Assembly: GCA_963942565.1 (NCBI GenBank)
Contig: OZ012684.1
Coordinates: 66,556,015-66,620,014 of the forward strand
DNA length: 64,000 bases
Origin: Maea johnstoni
Lineage: Eukaryota; Annelida; Polychaeta; Spionida; Magelonidae
Direction of reading: 5' to 3'
This document shows, piece after piece, positions 22,909 through 37,806 of this stretch. The notes below the pieces were generated by a model. That model worked only from the letters and a program-made list of their open reading frames with translations. It searched no databases and was not told the origin of the DNA. Both the position numbers and the translations under genes were made by a program. Positions within the stretch are counted from its first letter, which is position 1, and the number at the start of each line of letters is the position of its first letter.

Positions 22909-25170
22909 AAAGGCTTTCTTGACTTACAACCTTTTTCATCATCAATTTTAAACATATTGCATCTTTATGCTTGTTTCCCTATATATTTTCGTAACTCAGA
23001 TGGCATCAAGACAACTTTTTATGAGGAACTCTGAGCATGAATAAGTAAAAGTGACAGCTGCTCTATTTTGTATGAGGTATTTCCACTATATTCTTGCAGT
23101 ATTTCTATGGATAGTGAGTTAATGCATTAATGCTTGCAGCAGCAAAAAGCAGCCTGACAATATTAAAAGAGAAAGCATAGTTAAAAGATTTTTTGATGGA
23201 GAAGCACTACAACCAACTCTCTTTCAAATATGTTGTAAAATAATTCTTTATTTTCAAGTTATTGTCAAATGTTCCAAAGATACAGACATTACTTTTAATA
23301 GTAATTCTTAAGCATTAATGGTAGTTTTTATTACATTATTACCTTACACATTTTGACATGAGACGTTTTTAGGATCCTTGACAATCTCTTTTCATGATAA
23401 CTTCACAGTGGTTAGTATCGTTAAGAGTACCTTTAAGAATTGAAACGGTATGGTATGGTACTTTTTGACTTTTGTGGTAAAAAAATTATCAAAATTGATG
23501 AGGCCTTTGGAGCATGGACACACAGGTGTGTTTGCAATAAACAACAACAATGTCAAATTTAATGGTGGAATAAAATCCTCTTCCACCCACCTCTTCCAAG
23601 CCTTTCCATAAAATGCATGGAAATTCAAAGGGGTGCCATCAAGTAACTATGATAACGATAACAATGGACCTATTGTTATGGCAACTTCCTGTCTTCCCTA
23701 CTACCTGTGAGGGGTGTTTGGATAGTGTTGAATAGTGTGTGTCACATGTCCATATCAAAGTAGTTGAGCTTTGATTAGAGCAGGTAAGGGATTGGCTGGG
23801 GAGGGAACGGAAGCTTCTCTATGGAAGACGACGACGTAGGATCTATGATGTCAATGCTGAGCCTTTGGCATTTATTAGCAATTTCCCTTAATAAGACCAT
23901 CAGATCAAAAATTGGATAGCTCCTCTGCCAGCAAGATACAATACAGCTGAAATTCAATACTGCGTTTCTAATCAATCATGGCCAGTTAGGCTCTCCATGT
24001 GGAAATCGACATATGTTGTCAAATAGCGCACATTCCAATCAAGCGACATTTCGCCGTTAATCACCTAAAATAATCATACACACAAGGCAATTTCGCTGCA
24101 CCTCTCTGATGACGCACATTCTCCCCCTAACTCACCAAGGCAGCATCTACCAACACCAATTAGTATGCTAAGTTTAGACGGCGGGCGGCAACTCTTCAAT
24201 GCTGACCGCACATTATCTTAGTGTCGCAATCATTATTCATGATCTTCTCCAGACTGGCAGCGAATGAGACATGGAAAAAGATGCATGAATAATGGGGAGG
24301 TGCCCTAATTATGACGGAGATGCAATCAGAGCCTATTAGAAACAAATGAATGTGTTAGGGTGAAAGTCCCAAGGCGATAACTTCAGCGTATCCTGCCAGC
24401 AGACGCAGCGCCAGCAGGCAGCAGTAAGCCAGCAATGTAACAGCAGCTAGGATTAGGAAGAGGAGGACTCCCTCTAGGGAGATTGGCACCTTTAAATTTT
24501 TCACGATACGACACAATATTGATATTTCCTGAACAATACAATACCTTAGCGATATTATAAGTGATACTGCTTGCTCTCAGACACCGAAATTTGTTAAATT
24601 TAGCACTGTCAGTTTTGGAAATGTTGCCAATATATAGCAAACATCCTTTGCACCAAGATGTCCAGCTAGCAATTAAGTTAATTTTATATATAGATTGAAT
24701 ATCAAACAATACCATATGATACAACAACTTTACCCATTTGATATCAGTAATTGGTATCGTATCAAGTACTGGTACTCGCTACTATCCCTAACTCCATCTC
24801 AGCAGGAATGCTTAGATTAATGCCATGTTGAGGCATCTCTGCCCTATCTCATTCTCACTCAAAATACTAACATTGCTTTTGCAAAATAAATACTTGTTTT
24901 TCTTAGTTTACACCCTGAAAGACTGAACAGTAAGCATATATATCAAGGAATAGTTGTTGCTGGTATCAATGTCATGAGTCAACACCATGTTTTATTTCAG
25001 TTTGGAACAATACTAAAGACAAACCATCAGAAAGCTGGTTTTCCTTTCAAATGATCACAATTTGAAATCCTAACACACTAAGATTAGTGAGAAATAGAAA
25101 GAAGAAATATTTATTGTGAGTATGATATTTTCTTAATGTACATGTACATAAAAATTCTGATTTGAAAACA

Positions 25171-25747
25171 AAATGGCCATAGCAAGTTGGCACACACTCA
25201 CACTGGTGCACTGTGCAAGGTTATCAGGGGGAATTTCAGCTCGGCATGTTGGGGCAAGTAAGTGATGATATTTACTTATCCATCAACCATTTTACTGGCC
25301 ATGGCAAGTAGGCAAGCACTCACATTGGTGCGCTGCACTGTGCAAGGTTTTCAGGAGGGAATTTCAGCTAGGCAATGTCAAGGCAAGTAAGTGATGATAT
25401 TTACTTATCCATCAACCATTTTACTGGCCATGGCAAGTAGGCAAGCACTCACATTGGTGCGCTGCACTGTGCAAGGTTTTCAGGAGGGAATTTCAGCTAG
25501 GCAATGTCAAGGCAAGTAAGTGATGATATTTACTTATCCATCAGTTATTTCAATGGCCATGGCAAGTTGACAAGCACTCACATTGGTGCCCAGCACCGCG
25601 GGAGGTTTTTAGGTTGGAATTTCAGCTAGGCATATCGGGCAAATAAGTGAGGACATTTACCTATCCATCAGCCATTTTACTGGCCATGGCAAGTTGACAA
25701 GCACTTGCTTTGGTGCGCTGCACTGTGCAAGGTCTTCAGGAGGGTTT
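25171..25747 (+). repeat. 129-bp tandem repeat, about 4.5 copies
   Basis: Units align at AGTGATGATATTTACTTATC (25261, 25390, 25519; diverged at 25646) and at GCAAGCACTCACATTGGTGC. The two middle copies are nearly identical; the outer ones are diverged. No relation to an RSK exon was found. Confidence 0.9.
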
Positions 25748-26141
25748 TGGCCACTTTGGCCACTGTGAGGCTGCATACGTAATACACTAAGGGATTCTTT
25801 GGCTAATGGTCATCTGCAGCACTCTCTTAATTGCGCCAATGAGATGGACCATAACTCACACAGTCCTAGAGGCTAATCAGGCAGAGTAGCCGCCGACCAA
25901 CCATTACTGTGGTGGCAAAACCCCTAAGTGATGGATGTGTTGTATAATCCTACATGTTCACACAATGCTTATGAAGCTGAGTATGTATTTACTAATTGGC
26001 TTCAAATTGATGAAGTCCGTTGATGGCACTAGCATGGTATAGGGTACAACATTAGACCACTTGGGATCCATACTATGAGTAAATCATAACAATTATCTTA
26101 ACACCATTTCAGGCATAGAGTGGCACATATAGTGAGGACTT

Positions 26142-26353
26142 TTAACCCTTATGTTGCTGGTGGCTAATTTGACCAATACAAAATGATGCAAAAAGGCTGA
26201 AAAATATGGGTACCCTGGTATATGGGTACTCATCTGAGAGTACTCAGTGAGAGCTATCTAATGAATACCAACATGACAGGGTTTCGATAGTTTTAAAAAA
26301 TCTTTGCATCCTTGCGCTTTGGACAAATGTAGCCTCAGCATTTGAAGGGTTAA
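26142..26353 (-). mobile_element. CCCTT-family MITE with both TTAA ends
   Basis: 212-bp copy in minus orientation: TTAACCCTTATGTTGCTGGT at one end and CTCAGCATTTGAAGGGTTAA at the other. Confidence 0.82.
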
Positions 26354-26664
26354 GAGCTAAGCTGACTCGGACAAAGTATTGTAAGGTACATGAAGTAGCA
26401 TTTTTTCTCCAGAAAGTAGTAACATACCTAAACCTTATGAAAAAATATTGCCTTCTCTTTTGAGAACTGCCCAAGGCTGGCAGAGCAGGTGTCAGCAGGG
26501 TTGAGGATTGATGGGTTAAGTTAGTTTATCCCAGCCAGTGGTGGAAAGTACTTAGTTATTTATTCATTACTATTGGAAACACCTGGAGAGTCTAGTGTTG
26601 AAGAGATGAAAGAAAACAGGTGGCACAGACTATAGCACGCCACTGTGGGGTCTCCTTTAACCCT

Positions 26665-26994
26665 TTAACCCTTCCAATGCTGAGGCTACTTTCGTCCAAA
26701 GCAACTAAACCCTGTCATGTTGGTATTTATTGGATAGCTCTCACTGAGCACTCTTAGATGAGTTCCCATGTACCAGGGTTTCAGTCATTTTTCAGGTTTT
26801 TTGCATCCTTTTGTGCTGGCCAAATTAGCCACCAGCAGCATATGAGTTAGACCCTGTCATGTTAGTATTCATTGGATAGCTCTCACTGAGTACTTTCAGA
26901 TGAGTACCCATGTGCCAGGGTTTCAGTTTTTTTTCTCAGGTTTTTGGCATCATTTCGTATTGGCCAAATTAGCCACCAGCAGCATAGCGGTTAA
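26665..26994 (+). mobile_element. CCCTT-family MITE with internal duplication
   Basis: Starts TTAACCCTTCCAATGCTGAG and ends GCATAGCGGTTAA. The part from ACCCTGTCATGTT to CACCAGCAGCATA is present twice (about 160-bp period), making a 330-bp element. Confidence 0.78.
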
Positions 26995-27419
26995 AAGTAA
27001 CTCTAGATATTGCAGTCTGTATCTTTGATACCTTTAGTCTCAGAGATTACATCAAAATTGTCAGGCCGCTTTTAGCAGCTGTGAGCATCAAAGGGTTAAT
27101 CCATCCTATGGGGTTAACCATTGCAACAGAGAGGTAGATCTACCATCTAAGTTTTAGCAGGGAGCGTACATATTTACATATCTCTCTGGTTTTAGTCAAA
27201 ATTCAAGAAAAGTGACAATTCATAGCAAAAGAAACAATGTATCGATCTGTAAAGGGGGGGGGGGGGGGGGGGGGTTTATCGCACCCCTCTTTGCGAATCC
27301 CTCAAACACCCTTTGTATTTGCAACTGGCTCAAGTCTAATGTAGAGAGCCTGAGTGCATACCAAAGAAGCCAGTATCTTTTATTGTCATCTTTATGGTGT
27401 GCAATGATTTTTATTACTG

Positions 27420-27642
27420 TTAACCCATTTGTGCATGAGGATCTACTTGACAAGTGTCGTCTGAACATGTTATACTATTGAAAATAACTTAAGAATGAAG
27501 CATCAACTATTTGAAGAAGAGTAGTGGATGGAAGTTTTATTGAACAACTCTCCTTCAAATATTTTCTAAATATTACTTTTTTGAGAAAGATCTCCCCCAA
27601 AAAGTCAGGTGGTTCTGGCTGCTACAGGCATGGATGTGTTAA
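27420..27642 (+). mobile_element. CCCATTCATG-family MITE
   Basis: TTAACCCATTTGTGCATGAG to CAGGCATGGATGTGTTAA, with GACAAGTGTCGTCTGAACAT inside. Shares its last TTAA with the element that follows. Confidence 0.8.
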
Positions 27643-27835
27643 CCCTTTCAATGCTAAAGCATAAAGACGCAAAGATTTTTGAAAGCCATCTAAACCCTGT
27701 TGTGTTGTTATTCATTGGATAACTCTCACAGAGTACTCTCAGAGGAGTGCCCATATGCCAGGGTTTCAGTCATTTTTTTTAGCTTTTTTGCACCATTTTG
27801 TACTGTAAAATTAGCGACCAGCAACATTGGGTTAA
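27639..27835 (+). mobile_element. CCCTT-family MITE sharing its TTAA with a neighbour
   Basis: Starts TTAACCCTTTCAATGCTAAA and ends GCAACATTGGGTTAA. Its first TTAA (27639-27642) is also the last TTAA of the CCCAT-family element at 27420-27642. Confidence 0.82.
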
Positions 27836-27899
27836 ATGGTAAAGGTGTCACTATTGAACACATGTGAATCAGGTAGATCAGCAGCATTTCCTTTTATCT

Positions 27900-28790
27900 C
27901 CTGATCTTCCTTCCCCAGAGAGTGCCGCTGACACCTTTGGAGGCTGATCCCGGAGATGGCCCAGCAAGCTTTCGTAGCTGTCCCCAGTGCAGCTCCTCGC
28001 TGACTTATGTGTGCTAATCAGAGAAGCTTCTGTTTCACGGCACCAAATTGATTCTCACTCTGATCCCTCACATTTACAGCAGCAATCAATATGCAGATGA
28101 GGCTGCATCTCCTCCACGAGACGCACATCTGATCAAATTTATTTGGGCACAGGTCAGGCTTGTGGGAGTGAGGGAAGTGGGTGAGTGGCAAAGGTCCAGC
28201 GTTGTCAGTCCTGCGACCATAGTGGCAGCGGGCGGGGGGCTTTGTCCGACAAGAGCTCATCAGGTAGCGTAATCATGGACCAATCAATCTGCCCGCCGCC
28301 GCGGAGAGGGGAAGCCAATTCCGATTGGTTTCTTCTTGAGTGAATAGCGGGTGATTAGCGTGGGAGGCGGCGGAGCAGTGCCGTCGCTGACGTACCCGCC
28401 GTCGTTGCTGCGCACGCCCGGGCGACCCGGGCTTCCCCGGCAGCCCTATCACGCCCGGCAAATGCTAATCTTCACACATGGCCTCTTTGTAGGAGCTTAA
28501 ATTTTAACGGCTCCCCCAGACGCCCACGCACCACGCTTGGCAAATAAATTTGGATTGCACTTTCGCAACTCTGCAAATATGCCGCAAGTCAGCGCATCAT
28601 CCCGGTGGCATTTGCAGTCTGGTGGCAATCCCAGAATGCAATAATCAGGGAGGCATATAACCACCTGCACCACAACACTGCAAATCAAATACCAGCAGAG
28701 ATCACCGTGCAAGCCTTTTGGACCATAACCTACCACAGCAAAGCCCTAGACCAATAGCACGCCCCCGCACTCCCCACACTGTTCAGGCAT
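27900..28790. promoter_or_regulatory. CpG-rich unique island in an intron
   Basis: Against an AT-rich background this block is GC-rich with dense CpG, highest at 28250-28460 (GCCCGCCGCCGCGG, GCACGCCCGGGCGACC, CGTACCCGCCGTCG). It contains CCAAT-type motifs on both strands (GGACCAATC, CCGATTGG) and GATTAGC/CTAATC homeodomain-like sites, and no repeat family seen elsewhere in the window. It could be an internal promoter, enhancer or conserved noncoding element. Function is inferred only from composition. Confidence 0.4.
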
Positions 28791-28956
28791 TCATTGCCAG
28801 AGGTTATAACCCAGGGAGCACTCATAACCATTGTTTATTGCAGAGAGCTGACAGTATGGGGTCTGCTGCAGCGAAATAAACATGCAAATATGTATGCTCC
28901 CCAGTAAAAAAAAAAAAAGAAAAAAAAGAAAGAAAAGAAAGGTTGCGAATGTGACT

Positions 28957-29200
28957 ACTAAAAATATCTATTTGGGAATAATACCCACAACACAACACTT
29001 TTTGCAGCAAAAAAAAATCTATTTGGGAATAATAGTCACACCACAACACTCTTTGCGAAAAAAAAAAATCTATTTGGGAATAATACTCACACCACAACAC
29101 TCTTTGCGAAAAAAAAAAATCTATTTGGGAATAATACCCACAACACAACACTTTTTGCAAAAAAAGAAATATCTATCTGGGAATGATACTCACACCATTT
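28957..29200 (+). repeat. 51-bp tandem repeat, 5 copies
   Basis: Units with an A-run, then CTATTTGGGAATAATA, then CACACCACAACACTCTTTGC, starting at 28968, 29019, 29070, 29121 and 29173. As 51 is divisible by 3, both strands are open for over 110 codons; I do not regard these as genes. Confidence 0.92.
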
Positions 29201-32200
29201 ATCTAATGCACATGCATTTCATAAAAGTGAATACTCAATAATAATAACTCATCTCATACTGTCCCAGTATGGCAGGTTTACAGAAAACCAGGTATGGAAT
29301 TCAACAATAAAATATCATTGCACTTGTTTATCACCATAAAGACGGCAATAAAAGGAACTGTCTTCTTTAGTATGTGCTCAGACTCTGTTATTTTACATTA
29401 GCCCTGAGCTGTAGGGATGACAGGGTGCGTTATGCTGCCAAGACTTGGCGGCGGCTGCTGTTAATGGGCTTAATCCATCTTTAATGAGTTTGGGGGAGGC
29501 TGAAATAGGCAAGTGGTGAGGAAGAACCGGCAATTACATGTCAAGCTAATCATGCTCACTGTGATCCAAAATGATCAGAAAAATTTCAAAAAATATCAAA
29601 AAAACCCATAGCACTTGATGGTCACTTTTCATAGGAGAAACACACCTCTCTAATGAAACCAACTCAAAACTGTAATTACTTCAAGCTTATCACCATTATT
29701 GCGACCATAGATGATATGAAAACTTCCAAAAGTATCTTCGAAAAAGCATAGCACTTGAAGATCCCTTCTTACAAAAGAAGTGAACAAAAAAAAATACCAA
29801 AGCTAGGTGATGTATGAATGTCTATGTATAAGTAATTTCTATATAGGCTATTAGCAGAAGCCATATGTCTTGATAAGACCAAAATAGCAGGAAACTGTTA
29901 AATGTAAATCAACCGTCTTGAACTTATTTCCATTTCTATTCAATTACACCTCTAGCAGTGATCCATAATTCCATTTTAAAGTAGCTTATGGTTGTTTTTT
30001 TAACAGCTTTTCCTCATCTCCTTTTATGCTATCAAGCCTGCACACGGTACATATTGCCTGGAAGATCTTCTCATGATGAATACATAAAGCATCAAAATAC
30101 ATCCTACTAGCAGGGTGTAAGATATGAGAAGTTAAAACTGAGAAAAACAGCATAGTGTTTTCAACCAAGCTCTTTTGAATTGGGGACAGCCAAGTTTCAC
30201 AAATGGGAGGAAAGAACAGTACAAGGGGGAGGATGTAACATTTTTTTCTTATTTTTGCTCCTTTCAAATTTCATATCCATTTCTTTTGAAATGTTTGTAG
30301 AAAGGAGAAAATAATGCATTTTCAACTTCTATATTGCATAACTTTGGAACTAAGTCAAAATTGAAAATAAATGAGATACCCTCCCCTCTGCAAGAGTCTT
30401 AGCTGTAAAAACACAATGTTTCCTTAACCCAGTCATATTGGCGACAGCCCATTAAATATATCCTTTGATTCCTTTACTAGATATGCTTGCACACAAGCTT
30501 TTACAAACCCACATGCCCATTCCACCTGGGTAGGTGCCTTGGCCTAGAAAAGCTTACACGCCCACAACATCACAACTAAAGATAGCTTTAGCATGCAACT
30601 AAATGGGTTGTTCTTGGCTAATTATCTTGACTAAGTAGCTGGGCATAACCGGGCAACTGGTCGACTGGTACAGAAACTAAATATCTTTACTGAACATATT
30701 GGCTCAAGAGAGTGCCAGCACGAAGTACAGAACCGACGTTTTACAACAACCTTGACTTCAAGGCACTTTTATCAAATATACACAACCAAGTAATATAAAA
30801 TTGAGAGGATAAAAGTTGCTTTAATAGTTTTTTCTGAGAAATTGTTTGTATGGAAAATGTTGGATAATGTGATCTGGTGTCCCTATGTGAGATTTGCCCT
30901 TTTAACACATAAGATGGTTCACACACACTGCAAGCATGTTATACTTTATCAGTTATCAGAGCATTATGTGGAAGAAAGTCATCTCCTACCAAGAGCACAA
31001 AAGGGGCCTCAATTTAACCATGGCCATTGAAGTCTATCAGGTTATAAAGCTGTGCCTGGATCCAGGGCAAAGCCATTTTCATTGCAGGCTCCCCGGAGAA
31101 GCGTTCTCCTCCCACACAAACCTCCATTAGCATTGCATATTTCATCTTTCCACTGTAATTTAGGGTCGAGGTGTTACGAGCCATCTGAGCTCCCCAGCTG
31201 TGTACAAACATGTGTATACATGATGAGTTTACTCTCTCTAAGAGCTCTGCCGCCGCAACAGATATCTTAACCTTATCTTCCCAGTTTTGACCTAAAAGGC
31301 ATGAGTACTTTGGGAATACCTGCCTAATGGAAGAACTTGCAGAAAATATATAATAATCTATCCTTCATAAAGTTTGCTTATTCATGAGTTAGTGGTAAGA
31401 CTGCACAAATAGTAAACCATCTTCTATTCTAGCCCATTGAACTCAAAGATGTAGGACCAGGCCTCAACGCTAACTCAAAATGATACTGGCCCTGTAGGAC
31501 CAGTAACACCTAGCATCTGCTGGTCCTGCAAATTTTTTACTGATCCTACATTTTTTTCTTAAACATAACAAGAAAGAACATTGCATAAAATTCACCACAA
31601 CATTTATCTTTATAGATTTTATCTTCATTTATTTCAAAAACATCTGGGGACATTCTCGGTGGGAAACTTTTTAACAAGAATGTCTCCAAATGTTTACTGG
31701 GCCTGTAGGACCAGTTAAGGTCTCTTTTTACTGGCCCGAAGCTGTTTTTGGAAATTTAGGTTCACCCTACGCATCGAGCCCTGAGGACAGTTTATAATTA
31801 AATACCAAAAGGAAAATTAGCTCAAATATAAATTGTATTTCATCCCCTTTGAAAAGATATGTCTAACATAAGCATCCCTATGAACCTTTTTGAAAATTAT
31901 CTCCTCTTAAGGTTGTTTTGAGCTTCAACCTTTTTCCTACATTGTACTAAAAAGCATGATGGTATCCAGGCTAAAGTTCTCAAGAGCTCTGAGTCATCTG
32001 TTGGTGTTTCTAACAATGGAATATGAGCCGGACTTTAAGGGTTAGTTTCATTTCCTTACTACGTATGGACCCTGCCGGGCCAGAATCAATAGTTTTTGTT
32101 TATATATTCCCTCTATTTCTTCCTAATAAGGATGGGTCCGGGATACTTCAGTTAGGCCATATTTTTGAGGTGAATGACTTAATGCACATTTTATGATTGA

Positions 32201-32485
32201 TCATTTTATAGTGGAAAAGAGAGCCCATCTTCCACTTAAGTAATGGCAGAGCACTAAGCTACCTGTCACAAACAGATTATCCAGGTGAGGCACTAGATGC
32301 ATCTTTCCAATTAGCACCTGTGTAATGCTCAGCTATTTCACTAAGTCATGTTTGTGTAGATCGCTTGTCATGATAAGTGATTTTGGAAAAGTGCTTTTAC
32401 CAAACTGTATTTTTGCAGTTTCATGGTATATACGTATACATGAATATATAAATATACACAAATATACAAAAATATACACATATAT

Positions 32486-32696
<211 letters not shown>

Positions 32697-33513
32697 TATA
32701 TACACAAATTGGCAACATATTTGAAGAAAATTGTTGATTGGGTTATGATTAACATTTCTCCATTGCATACTTTCCAGAGGTAGTGATTTATGTGATGACA
32801 ATGTTATGATGATATCTATAACAGCTACCATACAAGGTTCACACGGTACCAAATATGCTTCCATGCCAACAACAGCAAACATCATTAGGTCTGATTACAT
32901 CAATGTCAATGTCCTTACAACAAGGACAATCAGGCATTTTTTAGCTGTGCCTGATTTTGTCAATAATCAGAATCACTGGCATTACGCAAACCATTTTCAT
33001 GATTGACAGATTGACATGCATGTTTAGAAATAAGTTCTAAAATTAGCAATCCCATACAAAAGTGACCTGAGTAAACTAATTAGTAAATACAGGTAAACAT
33101 TATGTATCCATAGTAATTTTTGACAGAATTAGCAACAAAAAGTTAAATTCTGCTAAAAATATCTACTGTCTAGTGTCAACTATTATCATTACTATCTCTA
33201 TTTAATGACATCTAATATGGCACATATTCCACCAGAGTGTTCAAAGTAGCATAGTGCACTTATTTCCTAGTAGCAGGGCTTTCTATCTTTCATTAGTTTA
33301 ACCATTTCAACTCCCTGGGAAGCATACAACCTTTGTGGTAGCCATTTCAGTGATCAAAGGTTTACCAACCATATAATACCTGCAAAGGACCAGGTGATTG
33401 GGGAAATTCACCTTCATCAAAATATCACAAAGATTCTTGTACGTGTTTTTCCCTGCATGTGAGACCACCATTTTACGTGCAAATCAGACAAACAAGGAAA
33501 GGAGTAAACTGTC

Positions 33514-34722
33514 CTGCATAAGCGGCAGCGGGATTTGAACCTGCAACCTTTCGGTTGTGGGTCCAACACCCAACTTGCTGTGCGGCATAAGCGGCAGCGG
33601 GATTTGAACCTGCGACCTTTCGGTTGTGGGTCCAACACCCAACTTGCTGTGCGGCATAAGCGGCAGCGGGATTTGAACCGGCGACCTTTCGGTTGTGGGT
33701 CCAACACCCAACTTGCTGTGCGGCATAAGCGGCAGCGGGATTTGAACCTGCAACCTTTCGGTTGTGGGTCCAACACCCAACTTGCTGTGCGGCATAAGCG
33801 GCAGCGGGATTTGAACCGGCGACCTTTCGGTTGTGGGTCCAACACCCAACTTGCTGTGCGGCATAAGCGGCAGCGGGATTCGAACCTGCGACTTTTCGGT
33901 TGTTGGTCCAACACCCAACTTGCTGTGCGGCATAAGCGGCAGCGGGATTTGAACCTGCGACCTTTCGGTTGTGGGTCCAACACCCAACTTGCTGTGCGGC
34001 ATAAGCGGCAGCGGGATTTGAACCTGCGACCTTTCGGTTGTGGGTCCAACACCCAACTTGCTGTGCGGCATAAGTGGCAGCGGGATGTGAACCTGCGACC
34101 TTTCGGTTGTGGGTCCAACACCCAACTTGCTGTGCGGCATAAGCGGCAGCAGGATTTGAACCTGCGACCTTTCGGTTGTGGGTCCAGCACCCAACTTGCT
34201 GTGCGGCATTAGCGGCAGCGGGATTTGAACCTGCGACCTTTCGGTTGTGGGTCCAACACCCAACTTGCTGTGCGGCATAAGCAGCAGCGGGATTTGAACC
34301 TGCGACCTTTCGGTTGTGGGTCCAACACCCAACTTGCTGTGCGGCATAAGCGGCAGCGGGATTTGAACCTGCGACCTTTCGGTTGTGGGTCCAACACCCA
34401 ACTTGCTGTGCGGCATAAGCGGCAGCGGGATTTGAACCTGCGACCTTTCGGTTGTGGGTCCAACACCCAACTTGCTGTGCGGCATAAGCGGCAGCGGGAT
34501 TTGAACCTGCGACCTTTCGGTTGTGAGTCCAACACCCAACTTGCTGTGCGGCATAAGCGGCAGCGGGATTTGAACCTGCAACCTTTCGGTTGTGAGTCCA
34601 ACACCCAACTTGCTGTGCGGCATAAGCGGCAGCGGGATTTGAACCTGCAACCTTTCGGTTGTGAGTCCAACACCCAACTTGCTGTGCGGCATAAGCGGCA
34701 GCGGGATTTGAACTTGCTGTGC
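33514..34722 (-). repeat. 69-bp tandem array of tRNA-like units, about 17 copies
   Basis: Each minus-strand unit begins near GCCGCACAGCAAGTTGGG and contains a hairpin (GTTGGG...CCCaCAAC, 7-nt loop). A GAAAG variable-loop-like stretch and a T-arm-like hairpin with the Pol III B box GGTTCAAATCC (perfect GGTTCGAATCC in the unit at 33876) follow, and it ends TGCCGC. The ends GCCGCA and TGCCGC pair at five of six positions. Body 65 nt plus a 4-nt linker. An A-box-like CAGCAAGTTGG is present but one base short. Because 69 is divisible by 3, all frames are open for hundreds of codons (up to 422); translations such as NRKVAGSNPA are typical of translated tRNA and are not evidence of a protein. Confidence 0.8.
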
Positions 34723-34891
34723 CAGTGATGTCTGAGATCAAAGAAGGTTTACTAGTCAGCGAAGTGGGTCATGAACAACAACAATATTTATCAATTTATC
34801 AATTAAGTATCATACTTCAAAAGGATACTTTTCCAGGAAGGAAACTTAGCATAAAAAGTTTAATACAAGGCATTATAAAAGCAGTACTCAC

Positions 34892-34968
34892 CCTGCTAGC
34901 ATGGTATAGAGCAGCACCCCCAGGCTCCACACATCACAAGCAGCATCGTAACCCTGTTTCTTTAGCAC
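34892..34968 (-). CDS. RPS6KA: RSK exon: C-kinase subdomain IX
   Basis: 77-nt exon encoding [20 protein letters not shown] then YTMLA and the first two bases of Gly, matching VLK(R/K)[20 protein letters not shown] of RSKs. Acceptor gtatttcag, donor gtgagt. Its first 26 bases and the 21 intron bases before it are the parent of the 47-bp array immediately upstream, so the true acceptor is the innermost of about 31 nearly identical ones. Confidence 0.97.
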
Positions 34969-37465
<2,497 letters not shown>

Positions 37466-37720
37466 CTACAAAATAAACAATGTGATAACCTAATGATGAA
37501 TGACTATTTTTGTGAGATCTTCCTAAGAAAAGGATATTTTGATAATCATTTGAAGGAGAAATATAAATGAAAATCTACTCAACAACAGGCCTACAAACTT
37601 TCCTTGAATCTAAGCTCTATTTCATTTTTTTTTTTGTTAAGTATGGGGGATCCAAAAGAGACTTGTGATTCGGTTAAAAGGATCTCGCGAAGTATTTTAC
37701 ACAAGAACTGAACTCTCTTC

Positions 37721-37806
37721 AGTAAATACCCCTTCACTGTAAGGGTAGTTGAGAGTTGGGTAACCTTCTCTAGTGAGACAGTCCTTGAACCACTTTCTGC
37801 TAGCAC
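37721..37806 (-). pseudogene. Decayed copy of RSK exon 3' edge
   Basis: The minus strand here aligns with the last about 65 bases of exon 38709-38867 plus its donor: CAGAAAG, CAAG, CTGTC, CTCTCAACTACCCTTACA and GAAGGGGTATTTACT versus CAGAAAG, CAAG, CTGTC, CTGTCAACTACCTTCACA and AAAGGGGTATGTACT. Identity is roughly 70-75 percent by eye with small gaps. It lies in the intron just downstream of that exon, in the same orientation. It is probably an old partial duplication and not a working exon. Confidence 0.65.

Noticed and set aside
28822-29241. 112- and 119-codon frames on opposite strands
   Set aside because: Product of a 51-bp tandem repeat divisible by three, with an A-run start; no domain recognisable.
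33876-33886. A functional tRNA gene, given a perfect B box in one unit
   Set aside because: The A box is one base short, the T stem and acceptor-like stem each carry a mismatch, and no standard anticodon arm can be assigned with confidence.
33473-34741. Open frames of 402 and 422 codons on the minus strand and 225/167 codons on the plus strand
   Set aside because: They exist because the 69-bp unit is divisible by 3, so every frame stays open. Translations such as NRKVAGSNPA are the known signature of translated tRNA-like DNA.
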